Shown: positions 37,722-46,135 of the stretch, in pieces
How the letters are laid out: every line of letters begins with the position of its first letter
Numbering within the stretch: the first letter of the stretch is position 1
Origin: Algoriphagus sp.
GTDB lineage: Bacteria; Bacteroidota; Bacteroidia; Cytophagales; Cyclobacteriaceae
Length of the DNA stretch: 64,000 nt
NCBI GenBank assembly: GCA_029945945.1
Contig: JAQSDM010000012.1
Location: 510,112-574,111 of the forward strand
Reading direction: 5' to 3'
Position numbers and translations under genes: made by a program
The notes under the pieces: generated by a model
What the model was told of the DNA's origin: nothing
Seen by the model: the letters and a program-made list of their open reading frames with translations, nothing else
The model's database searches: none

Positions 37722-38507
37722 TTAACCTTTCATAGCGGAAAGCATACCGCCATAGATTTTGTTCAACGAACTCACGTTTTGATTAAGTTTTGCCAATTCA
37801 TTCTTGAATGCTTCAGTTTCTTTTCCGGCTGCACTTAAGCCTTCCATAGCAGCAGTCATATTAGAATAGAATTTATTTAACGTCTTAACATGGCTATTGG
37901 CATCCTGAAGCTCCATTTCGTACACTGCATTGAGAGCAGAAAGGTTCTTTGTCACTGTAATTACTTGGTTGTGATATTCTTTAGCATCCTGAGAAGCAGA
38001 AGACATTTCGGTCAGAGCTGCTGCAGTTTTGCTGTATGATGCGTTCATATCTACAAGCGTTTTTGCAGCAGATTTCACATTAGTTGCATATTCGTTTGTG
38101 GCAACAGCTGCATCAGCAAGATTGCCCATTTTCTCTGCAGAAGTTGCAAGGTTTTGCATGCCCTTACCAAGACTTTCGATCAATTCAGGTCCAACTTTCG
38201 CTGTAGCCAACATTTCGTCAAGTTTCTGAGATACATTATCACCTTTCGCTTTTTTTGCCGGAGCTCCTTCACCTAATTCAGGATAGATTTTACTCCAATC
38301 CATTTCTTCATGTCTTGGCTCAAACGCAGAAAGAAAAAAGATAACTGCTTCAGTACTAAGTCCTACTCCAATCATGATGTTGGCAAATTGCCAATCAAGG
38401 ATTTTGAACATTGCACCAAGGATAACTACAGCTGCACCAATACCATATACTTTAGGCATTATGCTGCTATAAAATTTTGCTTTGAATGAATTGCTGTTGC
38501 TCGACAT
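37722..38507 (-). CDS. gldL: T9SS motor protein GldL (PorL)
   Basis: The 261-residue protein has two membrane helices at about 20-75; the second contains the acidic residue TEAVIFFLSAFEP implicated in proton use. A long cytoplasmic alpha-helical tail follows with repeated MxxLxxxY-like heptads. GldL pentamers with GldM dimers form the rotary motor of gliding and type IX secretion. Confidence 0.95.
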   Translation of the reverse strand: MSSNSNSFKAKFYSSIMPKVYGIGAAVVILGAMFKILDWQFANIMIGVGLSTEAVIFFLSAFEPRHEEMDWSKIYPELGEGAPAKKAKGDNVSQKLDEMLATAKVGPELIESLGKGMQNLATSAEKMGNLADAAVATNEYATNVKSAAKTLVDMNASYSKTAAALTEMSSASQDAKEYHNQVITVTKNLSALNAVYEMELQDANSHVKTLNKFYSNMTAAMEGLSAAGKETEAFKNELAKLNQNVSSLNKIYGGMLSAMKG

Positions 38508-38566
38508 TTGTAGAATTAAAATTTAAGGTGTTAGGTTTTTTTGTGGTTGGATTAATTCGTATAAAA

Positions 38567-39649
38567 TTATCTTCTTGTTCTCTTACTGGATTTAACATCC
38601 ATAGATCCTGATCTTCCTATGAAGGTCATAACGGTCCTGAAACCAATATGTGCCTGAGCTACATCCTCATACTCATACGTTCTGGTACTAGTCTCTAAAT
38701 AATGAGCAATATCTTTCCAGCTCCCGCCTCTTACAACTTTTCTTGGCTCTAAAGGATCAGCATAAACCGGATCCAAATCCCATGTTACTGTGCTTGATGT
38801 GGTTCCATAAGCATCGAGTACCCATTCTGCCACATTGCCAGACATATTATACAATCCAAATCCGTTAGGTGCAAAAACATCTACCGGCGCTGTATAGGCA
38901 AATCCATCATCAATATAATTTCCCCTGCCTGGCTTAAAGTTTGCCATCAGGCATCCTCTTTTATTTTTTAAATATGGTCCACCCCATGGGTACTTAGCCA
39001 CATCTTTTCCTCCTTTTGCAGCATATTCCCATTCTGCTTCAGATGGAAGTCTGAATGGCGTCATGTCATAGTCAGACTCATCATTTGCTCTCATGTGGTA
39101 GGTTCTCCACTCAGAATATTTTTGAGCTTGATCCCAACTCACACCAACAACAGGATAATCATCAAATGCAGGATGGTCAAAGTAGAACTCCATTAAAGGA
39201 TCACCATAATGATATGAAAAACTAGTTGACCAGACTGTTGTGTCAGGTTTTAATTCATCCAGATTAAATACCGGCTCTTCTCTTAAGGTAGTTGGAGTGC
39301 CTGTAGCCAAAGCTCCATTTTTTACAGCTTCCAAAAATTGTCTGTATTTATTATTGGACACTTCATATTTGTCCATGAAAAATTCAGATACGGTAATCTG
39401 CTTATTGAGAGATGATTGGGTGAAGGCAATATCTTCGTCAGATTGTCCCATCCAAAAAGTCCCTGCCTTAACAGGAACCATATCAAAGGGAAGATTTTGC
39501 TGCCAGGTTTCTCGCTTCGCTACACCGGTGACTTCTCCTCTTCTATTCATCTTATCACTGGCAGATCCTTTCTTATTAAAAAGACCACAACCAGGCAAAA
39601 GTGTCGCGACGGCCAACCCCAAGGTGACGGTCATAATGCGAAAATTCAT
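38567..39649 (-). CDS. gldK: T9SS lipoprotein GldK (PorK)
   Basis: The lipoprotein has 360 residues from the chosen ATG, with lipobox LLPGC (Cys 21). An FGE/sulfatase-modifying-type fold follows (GTFWMGQSDEDI, FRLPSEAEWEYAAKGG, NVAEWVLDAY, VVRGGSWKD). GldK with GldN makes the periplasmic ring. The ATG at 39649 is preferred because it gives a standard lipoprotein signal; an ATG at 39685 adds 12 residues and cannot be fully excluded. Confidence 0.93.
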   Translation of the reverse strand: MNFRIMTVTLGLAVATLLPGCGLFNKKGSASDKMNRRGEVTGVAKRETWQQNLPFDMVPVKAGTFWMGQSDEDIAFTQSSLNKQITVSEFFMDKYEVSNNKYRQFLEAVKNGALATGTPTTLREEPVFNLDELKPDTTVWSTSFSYHYGDPLMEFYFDHPAFDDYPVVGVSWDQAQKYSEWRTYHMRANDESDYDMTPFRLPSEAEWEYAAKGGKDVAKYPWGGPYLKNKRGCLMANFKPGRGNYIDDGFAYTAPVDVFAPNGFGLYNMSGNVAEWVLDAYGTTSSTVTWDLDPVYADPLEPRKVVRGGSWKDIAHYLETSTRTYEYEDVAQAHIGFRTVMTFIGRSGSMDVKSSKRTRR

Positions 39650-39838
39650 TTTATTATACATAAATGACGTTTTTGAGATCATCAAATAATTGCCCTCTGT
39701 AAAGTATACTCATGCTGCGAAATTTAGCTGAATTTGGCACAATAATGCAAATAACCTGCCAAATTTTAAGACACTGTTAAACTCTGTTAAATGTTATTTT
39801 TTTTGATTTCCTTTTAACCGATCGATTTGGCTACCTTA

Positions 39839-40819
39839 TTAAAACCTAAATCTTGGGGTCCTTTGGATAACTCTTTCCACCTGTCTACTCACATCCTGTA
39901 AAGTATATCTCAGCATCAATTCATGACTTGTTGGGGATTTAGCCTCTACTCCACCAATAACCAGATCAAAAGCATATCCAAGTTTCAATGAATTGTCTTT
40001 TAAGATACTATACCCTAGAATAAAGGAAACTGATTCTTCTCCTCTGAAGGCTAAACCTCCGCTTATTTTATCCTGGTGAGTTGCTATAACGCTGACATCG
40101 TATGAAAAATTATTGAATGAAACAGATTTCAAAAGAAAACTTGGCTCGATGGAAAGCTGACCAATTGGCCTGAATCTATATCCCAAAAGTAGGTAAGAAT
40201 GATTTTTCAATTGGTTTTCGTAAGATCCATCCCCAAAGTCAAATACAGGTTCATTTAAATGCCTACTACTTAAACCCACGTAATAATTTCCTCTATCGAA
40301 AAGAAGTCCTGCCCCAAAATTCAAATTGGATTGATTTTCCTTTCCCGCCCCAGGCAGATTCGGCTCAGGATTTACTACAATCAACTCATCATAATTAATA
40401 GAACTTGAAAACATACCAACATAAGCCCCAAAACTTAGAGTTGATCGATTAATCTTTTTATGATAAGAACCCTGTAAATTAATCTCCAGATTACCTGTAG
40501 CACCTATCTGATCATTTACTATAGTCAGGCCATAGCCAATATTTTTTCCAACCACGCTCCCTTGCGCAGTAAGCAACTGGGTAACCGGAGCTCCTCCCTG
40601 ACCGGAATTAGTACTATAATTTTGCCATTGGGATCGATGTAAGGCAGAAAATCGAAATCCACCCTCTTTTCCCGCGAATGCAGGATTATAATACATCCCA
40701 TTATACATGTACTGTGTGAACTGGGCATCTTGCTGCGCCATCAATGGACTGAATCCAAAAAAGAACAGAAGAATAATAAGACTCTTTAAAAAAAATTTCC
40801 AATGGCCTCTTTGAATCAT
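39839..40819 (-). CDS. PorP/SprF family T9SS outer-membrane protein
   Basis: The 326-residue protein has a signal peptide and then the hallmark QDAQFTQYMYNGMYYNPAFAG of the PorP/SprF family, cited here to its first 20 residues at most. The rest is beta-barrel-like and ends in a typical C-terminal aromatic residue (PRFRF). Members anchor or translocate T9SS cargo and often pair with the motor genes, as here upstream of gldK. Confidence 0.9.
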   Translation of the reverse strand: MIQRGHWKFFLKSLIILLFFFGFSPLMAQQDAQFTQYMYNGMYYNPAFAGKEGGFRFSALHRSQWQNYSTNSGQGGAPVTQLLTAQGSVVGKNIGYGLTIVNDQIGATGNLEINLQGSYHKKINRSTLSFGAYVGMFSSSINYDELIVVNPEPNLPGAGKENQSNLNFGAGLLFDRGNYYVGLSSRHLNEPVFDFGDGSYENQLKNHSYLLLGYRFRPIGQLSIEPSFLLKSVSFNNFSYDVSVIATHQDKISGGLAFRGEESVSFILGYSILKDNSLKLGYAFDLVIGGVEAKSPTSHELMLRYTLQDVSRQVERVIQRTPRFRF

Positions 40820-40896
40820 TTGAGCGCGGTTAAGTCCGATCTAATATCTATTCTAAGAATTTAAACTGAAAAACCACAGATTTTGATTACAAAGAA

Positions 40897-41670
40897 TTAC
40901 AAATTATTTGCCTTTTTGATATAAAGTTCCAAAGCACCCGTCATACTTGGAGCGTTTGGCATTGGAGCCTCTATATCCAAAATCAAATCCATGTCTCTGA
41001 CAGCTTGGGCTGTAGTAGGCCCAAATGCTGCTATTCTGGTTTTTCCTTGAACAAAATCAGGAAAATTTTGCTTAAGGGACTTTATTCCTGAAGGACTAAA
41101 AAAAGCCAAAATATCGTATTTGACATCTGCCAAATCGGATAAATCTGCCGCGACCGTATGATAAATAATAGCCTCTGTGAACGAGATCCCGTTTTTGTTC
41201 ATGTAATCCGGAATATCCTCTTTCCGAATATCAGAACATGGAAATAAGTACTTCTCTGATTTATGCTTTTTGAAATAATCAAATAAATCCTCAGCCGTCT
41301 TTTGTCCGACAAACAATTTTCTTTTTCTTATTACAATGTATTTCTGAAGGTAATGAGCCGTTTGATCTGAAATACAGAAATATTTCATTTCGGCTGGCAT
41401 TTCGATTTTGAAATCTTTGCAGATGGCAAAAAAGTGATCTATCGCATTTCTGCTTGTAAAAATAATTGCAGTGTGCTTCAGGATATCAATTTTTTGTTTC
41501 CGGAATTCTTTTGGAGGAACTGGCTCCACTTTGATGAATTGCCTGAAATCTATCTTCAGCTTGTACTTCTCTGCCAGCTGCAAATAAGGAGAATTTGCAT
41601 CCGTAGGTTTAGGTTGAGAAACAAGAATACTTTTGACTGGTCTAAACCGGTCTTTCGTGGCTGCACTCAT
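40897..41670 (-). CDS. hemD: Uroporphyrinogen-III synthase
   Basis: The 257-residue protein shows the two-lobe HemD pattern: a start with KSILVSQPKP, IIFTSRNAIDHFF in the first lobe, and DILAFFSPSGIKSL plus IAAFGPTTAQAV in the second. The enzyme closes hydroxymethylbilane to uroporphyrinogen III in heme synthesis. It follows the DUF4271 gene, a common neighbour in Bacteroidota. HemW is encoded nearby on the other strand. Confidence 0.88.
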   Translation of the reverse strand: MSAATKDRFRPVKSILVSQPKPTDANSPYLQLAEKYKLKIDFRQFIKVEPVPPKEFRKQKIDILKHTAIIFTSRNAIDHFFAICKDFKIEMPAEMKYFCISDQTAHYLQKYIVIRKRKLFVGQKTAEDLFDYFKKHKSEKYLFPCSDIRKEDIPDYMNKNGISFTEAIIYHTVAADLSDLADVKYDILAFFSPSGIKSLKQNFPDFVQGKTRIAAFGPTTAQAVRDMDLILDIEAPMPNAPSMTGALELYIKKANNL

Positions 41671-41702
41671 GCTAGTCTAATCCTTTGTTTATGTCCAAAA
41701 AC

Positions 41703-42824
41703 TTATTGCCCTACTACCATGATCCATTTTGAAAGAACCAAAAAGGGCACTAATTCAGCGATGCAAAGGTAAGCAAATAAATGGTATTTCTTAAAGCTAA
41801 GTCGATTCATCATGATCAAAAACAAGCCCGCTACTCCTGCTATATAAATCCAAAAAAAGGCTGAAAAAGAAAATGATAAGGCGCTTTTCATTCCTGAAAA
41901 CTCATTCATTAAAAAAAAGGTGGAAACCAAAATAAAGAACGCGGATGTAATCGCCACAAGTCGGAGTAAATAAAAGAAATGTGGAAACTCCAGCTTTTCC
42001 AAATCAAAAAGGTAAGCCACAACTCTTATTCCAATAAATTTTAAAATCGTTAGCACCAAAAGTATTCCTGCTACGGCCAGCCAAAGCTGAAACATAGAAT
42101 TGAAGTCAAGAGTAAATCGGGTTTTCAACCATTCATATTTGAAAAAAATCAATCCAAGAACTCCCGCAAGGGATGTCAGCATGTTTACAACTACCACGTA
42201 GAATAATACATCAAAAGAAAAGAATTTCTGTAAACTTCCACTGTCTGAAAAATCTTCTGCATTAATCAATGAGAGTGGCCTGATCATGACTGCAAAAAGA
42301 TAAGGATAAGCCAACTTGTAGAGAGCAATCCCAAATAATACCAACAGCACTGCGGATACGAAAAAGTCCCTGATCTCCTGACGCTGAAAATCTCGTTTCT
42401 TTACATAGTCTGCTCTCACGCTATCGGCAGAATTGAATTCCGCTGGTTTCAAAACTTTTTGGATTTCTGAATCTCCCATCTGAATCCCTTTCTTGAAAAC
42501 TATCAGATTGGCTTTTTCAACCTTAAACTGTCTTTTTAATTCACTGACTTTTTCTGAAAAAATGGTGTCTTTCTCGGAAAAAAACCAAAGCTTCTCTCCC
42601 AAAAAAACTACCGATTGAGCCGGAAATTCAAAAGAAACATACGACATCGGGAAAGAGACCAAATCCAATTCAACACTTAATCGATCATTGTCACTAAACC
42701 AGGTTTTCTTCCCTCCTTCTTCCCAATCAGATTTGTAATCTTCTAACACTTGCGCATTGACCATCAGGGGTAAGGAACCCATCATGGTTAAGAAGAATAT
42801 AAACTGAAGAATTACTTTTTTCAT
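41703..42824 (-). CDS. DUF4271 membrane protein
   Basis: The 373-residue protein has a signal peptide (cleavage after VNAQ), a soluble region of about 130 residues, and then six or seven membrane spans forming the DUF4271 domain. The family is of unknown function and is typically next to hemD in Bacteroidota. It starts 3 bp after the outer-membrane protein gene ends, so the three genes are one operon. Confidence 0.8.
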   Translation of the reverse strand: MKKVILQFIFFLTMMGSLPLMVNAQVLEDYKSDWEEGGKKTWFSDNDRLSVELDLVSFPMSYVSFEFPAQSVVFLGEKLWFFSEKDTIFSEKVSELKRQFKVEKANLIVFKKGIQMGDSEIQKVLKPAEFNSADSVRADYVKKRDFQRQEIRDFFVSAVLLVLFGIALYKLAYPYLFAVMIRPLSLINAEDFSDSGSLQKFFSFDVLFYVVVVNMLTSLAGVLGLIFFKYEWLKTRFTLDFNSMFQLWLAVAGILLVLTILKFIGIRVVAYLFDLEKLEFPHFFYLLRLVAITSAFFILVSTFFLMNEFSGMKSALSFSFSAFFWIYIAGVAGLFLIMMNRLSFKKYHLFAYLCIAELVPFLVLSKWIMVVGQ

Positions 42825-42827
42825 GAT

Positions 42828-44531
42828 TTAAAACCTGGCCAGATAGCCAAAGTGAATTCTGGAATAAGAAAATGCCAGGGGCTGAGCATTGGATTTCCCC
42901 ACTCCATATATAAATCGAAATATTCCAGTTCCTGTGTCCAGATTTACCCCGGCACCAAAAGAAAATGGCTTATCAATTGATGTTGCAAAGTACGGGTTTT
43001 CCAGAATCCCAATGTCTGCAAAAACCATGAGAAATGAATTTTCTCCAAAAAAGAGCCGCTGCTCGATATTCATATACCCATAACTTCGGGCGTAAAAGTA
43101 GTTCTCGTTGAATCCTCTGATGGTTTTCAATCCTCCCAATCGGAATAGGTCATTCAATAAAAGATTTTGATTTTGGGTAAATCCTCCACTAGCTCTCAAC
43201 ATAATTCCCCATGTTGGTTTCAGATAGAAATGCTTTTGCAAATCAATCTTTCCCTGATACTGAGGTGTATTCAAAACCAGATCTGCGTAAACCTCCTCCG
43301 GGATTCCGGTATTTTCGATAATCTCCTTATTCCCGGCTGAAAATTCTCCAGTAAACCAATACCCCTTTCTGGGGAAAACAGGTGAATCCAATTTATTCCA
43401 ATCCCAGCCAATTCCATATTGATTCCATTTGAAATCTGCAACATCGGGGAGCTCAGTGGCATTCTGGTATTCAGCCGTTGAAATCAAATCTCCTGCTATC
43501 CGCTTGGTGAAAAATTTCAAATACCCGCCTCCTTTTAACCTATACCCAAAATTCAAACTGAAGTTCCGGTTTAGGAACGTTGTATCTTGCTTGAGTAAAT
43601 TAAACCCTATACTGAGATCCAAAGGTGAATTGAAAAGAAAAGATTCCTTGACCATCAAATCCAATGATTGAGTTGAAATATTCAACCGCTGCCAATTCAA
43701 TGCAATGTCCCTACCTTTCCCTCCCAGGTGGTACAGTTCCAAATCAAACTGACCTGTGATCAACATTTTCCCCGGCTCATTTTCATTTGGTAGCAGCCCA
43801 ATGATTCCGTCGAGCACATTTGCATTCCTATCCCGCAGGTTGAAAGTTGGCCTCGCGCTTTTTGTCCGGAAGGTTATTTCAGGCTGTTCGACAATGATAA
43901 AATAAGGCGATCTCCCCAAAGTCAATATGCTCTCTTCGAATTCTTTTTGGGAAAAGGGATTTCCCGGCTCAATTCCGGTAAGGTTTTGGACATATCGGGG
44001 CAGAGTTTTCGTTTGACCGGATACACCTACACTGTCCCATGTGATAAAGGGTCCAAAATCAAAATTGAGAGTGGCACGAATAGAATCACCTTCCAGCTTG
44101 ATGCTGTCCAGATTGGCGATTGCAAAAGGATATCCTAAATCTTCAGCTTCAAGAATTAGTCTATCCATCCAATTTAAAATCAAGGGATAATTTTTCCCAA
44201 TCGGACCAAGTCCCTCCACCAATTCCTGCGGGATACTTCGGGTATTTACCTCCGCCCAAGCGTATTTTGGTCCTGGAAAAAACTCAACTCGCAAAGAATC
44301 AATCGCCGGGATTTCGATTTTTCTGAAGATTTCCAAGTATCCTTCCTTCTGAAAAGATCCTGAAATCGAGTCCAAATAGAGAATGCTTTGCACGGAATCT
44401 TGAAAAAATCTCCAATCTGAACCTCTTGCAGGAGTTTTGCTTTCCCACTTTAGCCAGGTTGAAGTCTGACCCAGACAGACTATTTCTACCGCAAAAAAGA
44501 AAATAAAAACGGCCAAAAAGAGGGTTTTCAA
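42828..44531 (-). CDS. BamA/TamA-like outer-membrane protein
   Basis: The 567-residue protein has a signal peptide, POTRA-like regions in the first 200 residues, and a C-terminal beta-barrel of the Omp85 surface-antigen type. It contains LGGLKTIRGFNENYFYARSY, which holds the conserved RGF/Y lid-loop pattern, and has a terminal aromatic (HFGYLARF). It may insert or translocate outer-membrane proteins. It shares a promoter region of under 50 bp with the divergent hemW. Confidence 0.82.
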   Translation of the reverse strand: MKTLFLAVFIFFFAVEIVCLGQTSTWLKWESKTPARGSDWRFFQDSVQSILYLDSISGSFQKEGYLEIFRKIEIPAIDSLRVEFFPGPKYAWAEVNTRSIPQELVEGLGPIGKNYPLILNWMDRLILEAEDLGYPFAIANLDSIKLEGDSIRATLNFDFGPFITWDSVGVSGQTKTLPRYVQNLTGIEPGNPFSQKEFEESILTLGRSPYFIIVEQPEITFRTKSARPTFNLRDRNANVLDGIIGLLPNENEPGKMLITGQFDLELYHLGGKGRDIALNWQRLNISTQSLDLMVKESFLFNSPLDLSIGFNLLKQDTTFLNRNFSLNFGYRLKGGGYLKFFTKRIAGDLISTAEYQNATELPDVADFKWNQYGIGWDWNKLDSPVFPRKGYWFTGEFSAGNKEIIENTGIPEEVYADLVLNTPQYQGKIDLQKHFYLKPTWGIMLRASGGFTQNQNLLLNDLFRLGGLKTIRGFNENYFYARSYGYMNIEQRLFFGENSFLMVFADIGILENPYFATSIDKPFSFGAGVNLDTGTGIFRFIYGVGKSNAQPLAFSYSRIHFGYLARF

Positions 44532-44550
44532 GGGACTGTTGCGGAATGAT

Positions 44551-44558
44551 TATATTTG
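44551..44558 (+). promoter_or_regulatory. -7 promoter box of hemW
   Basis: TATATTTG matches TAnnTTTG exactly and lies 20 bp before the TTG start at 44578. It overlaps the extended reading frame that would begin at ATG 44539, which argues against that ATG as the real start. Confidence 0.5.
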
Positions 44559-44577
44559 CAAATTAACAGAAATAGCG

Positions 44578-45699
44578 TTGGCAGGCATCTACATCCATAT
44601 ACCATTTTGCAAGCAGGCTTGCCATTATTGTGATTTCCACTTCAGCACCAACTTGGGAAGAATGGAAGAAATGATCACCAATATCTGTCTCGAAATTGAA
44701 TTACGAAAAGAATATTTATCAGGATCAACCATCGAAACAGTCTATTTTGGAGGAGGAACTCCTTCACTACTGACTCCGGATATGCTTGAGAAAATTTTGA
44801 AAACAGTCTCCAAAAATTACTCTTGCGAATGGAAAGAGGTCACAATGGAATCAAATCCGGATGATTTGCACCAGGCAAACCTTGAATCCTGGAAGTCTTT
44901 GGGAATAGACCGACTGAGTCTCGGAATTCAAAGTTTCGATGAAAATGTATTAAAGTTTTACAATCGGGCACACAGTGCCGAAGATTCCAAAGCTGCCATT
45001 CAAAAAGCAAGAAATGTTGGCTTTGAGAAGTTTAGCCTTGATTTGATTTATGGATTTCCTTATCCTGACCATTCCCTATGGAAACGCGATCTGGCAGAAG
45101 CCATTGCCCAGGAAACCGATCATATTTCCAGTTACTCCCTCACAGTTGAGCCCAAAACCGCCTTGGGAAATTGGGCTGAAAAAGGCAAATTCCAAGCTGC
45201 TGAAGAAGATTTCATCGCAGAGCAATTCGAATACTTGCAGGAGCAAACCGAAAAAGCTGGTTTTATCCAATACGAAGTTTCCAATTTTGGGAAGCCCGGA
45301 CACTTTGCCCTTCATAATACAAACTATTGGAAAGGTGTACCTTACCTCGGAATAGGTCCAAGCGCGCACTCCTTCGATGGAAAAAACCGGGGATCAAATC
45401 CGTCCCATAACGCCCAATACATTACTCAACTTCAGAACGATCAAATCCCTTTTTCGGAAGATCGACTTACCCGAGACGAGCAATTAAACGAATATTTACT
45501 TACAGGACTTCGAACTATTTGGGGGGTAGATTTCACCTACGTAAAAACTGAGTTCGGAAAGGACCTACTCGAAGATAAAAAGCAGATTTTGGATAGAATG
45601 GATTCACAAGGCTGGCTGATTTGGAAGGAGAATAATCTATCTTTGACCAAATCAGGGAAGCTTCTTGCAGACAGCATAGCCGCTTCACTTTTTGTCTAA
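44578..45699 (+). CDS. hemW: Heme chaperone HemW (radical SAM), TTG start
   Basis: The 373-residue protein starts AGIYIHIPFCKQACHYCDF, with the radical SAM CxxxCxxC cysteines, as in HemW. Later motifs include YFGGGTPS and GIQSFDENVL. HemW carries heme and was formerly called oxygen-independent coproporphyrinogen oxidase-like. The TTG at 44578 matches the family start. The ATG at 44539 would add 13 residues and contain the promoter box. It is followed 8 bp later by a DciA-like gene. Confidence 0.85.
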   Translation: MAGIYIHIPFCKQACHYCDFHFSTNLGRMEEMITNICLEIELRKEYLSGSTIETVYFGGGTPSLLTPDMLEKILKTVSKNYSCEWKEVTMESNPDDLHQANLESWKSLGIDRLSLGIQSFDENVLKFYNRAHSAEDSKAAIQKARNVGFEKFSLDLIYGFPYPDHSLWKRDLAEAIAQETDHISSYSLTVEPKTALGNWAEKGKFQAAEEDFIAEQFEYLQEQTEKAGFIQYEVSNFGKPGHFALHNTNYWKGVPYLGIGPSAHSFDGKNRGSNPSHNAQYITQLQNDQIPFSEDRLTRDEQLNEYLLTGLRTIWGVDFTYVKTEFGKDLLEDKKQILDRMDSQGWLIWKENNLSLTKSGKLLADSIAASLFV

Positions 45700-45707
45700 C
45701 AATACTA

Positions 45708-46019
45708 ATGAGTAAAGACTCCTATTTCAGTCGTAAAAAAGAATCCGCACCGCTGGAATCAGCATTTAATGACTTGTTAAAAGCGTATCGGTTGGAGGGA
45801 AAGTTCAGAGAAAAATCTCTCATACATGACTGGCCTGAAATTGTAGGAAAAACTATTGCAGATAGAACTGATTCTGTTTCGATCAAGGATAAAAAACTTT
45901 ATGTTAAGCTCTCTTCAGGACCGGTGAAAAAGGAACTGATGATGAATAAGAGCAAGATGCTCATGCTTATCGAAGAAAAATATGGAAAAGGGGTAGTGGA
46001 TGATCTCATTTGCTTTTAA
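45708..46019 (+). CDS. DUF721/DciA-like protein
   Basis: The 103-residue protein matches the DUF721 family (LIHDWPEIVGKTIADRTDS, LYVKLSSGPVKKELMMNK), whose best-known member DciA loads the replicative helicase DnaB. The protein is short and consists of the KH-like core. It is placed just after hemW in the same unit. Confidence 0.8.
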   Translation: MSKDSYFSRKKESAPLESAFNDLLKAYRLEGKFREKSLIHDWPEIVGKTIADRTDSVSIKDKKLYVKLSSGPVKKELMMNKSKMLMLIEEKYGKGVVDDLICF

Positions 46020-46135
46020 AAAGCAAAAATCTTCCAAAAATTCTTTTTAGACTTTTTAACAATCCTTCCAAGATGGTAAATTGTCCATATTCACCTTATT
46101 CCATTCCGAATGAGTAATATTGTGGAAGCCTGTCC

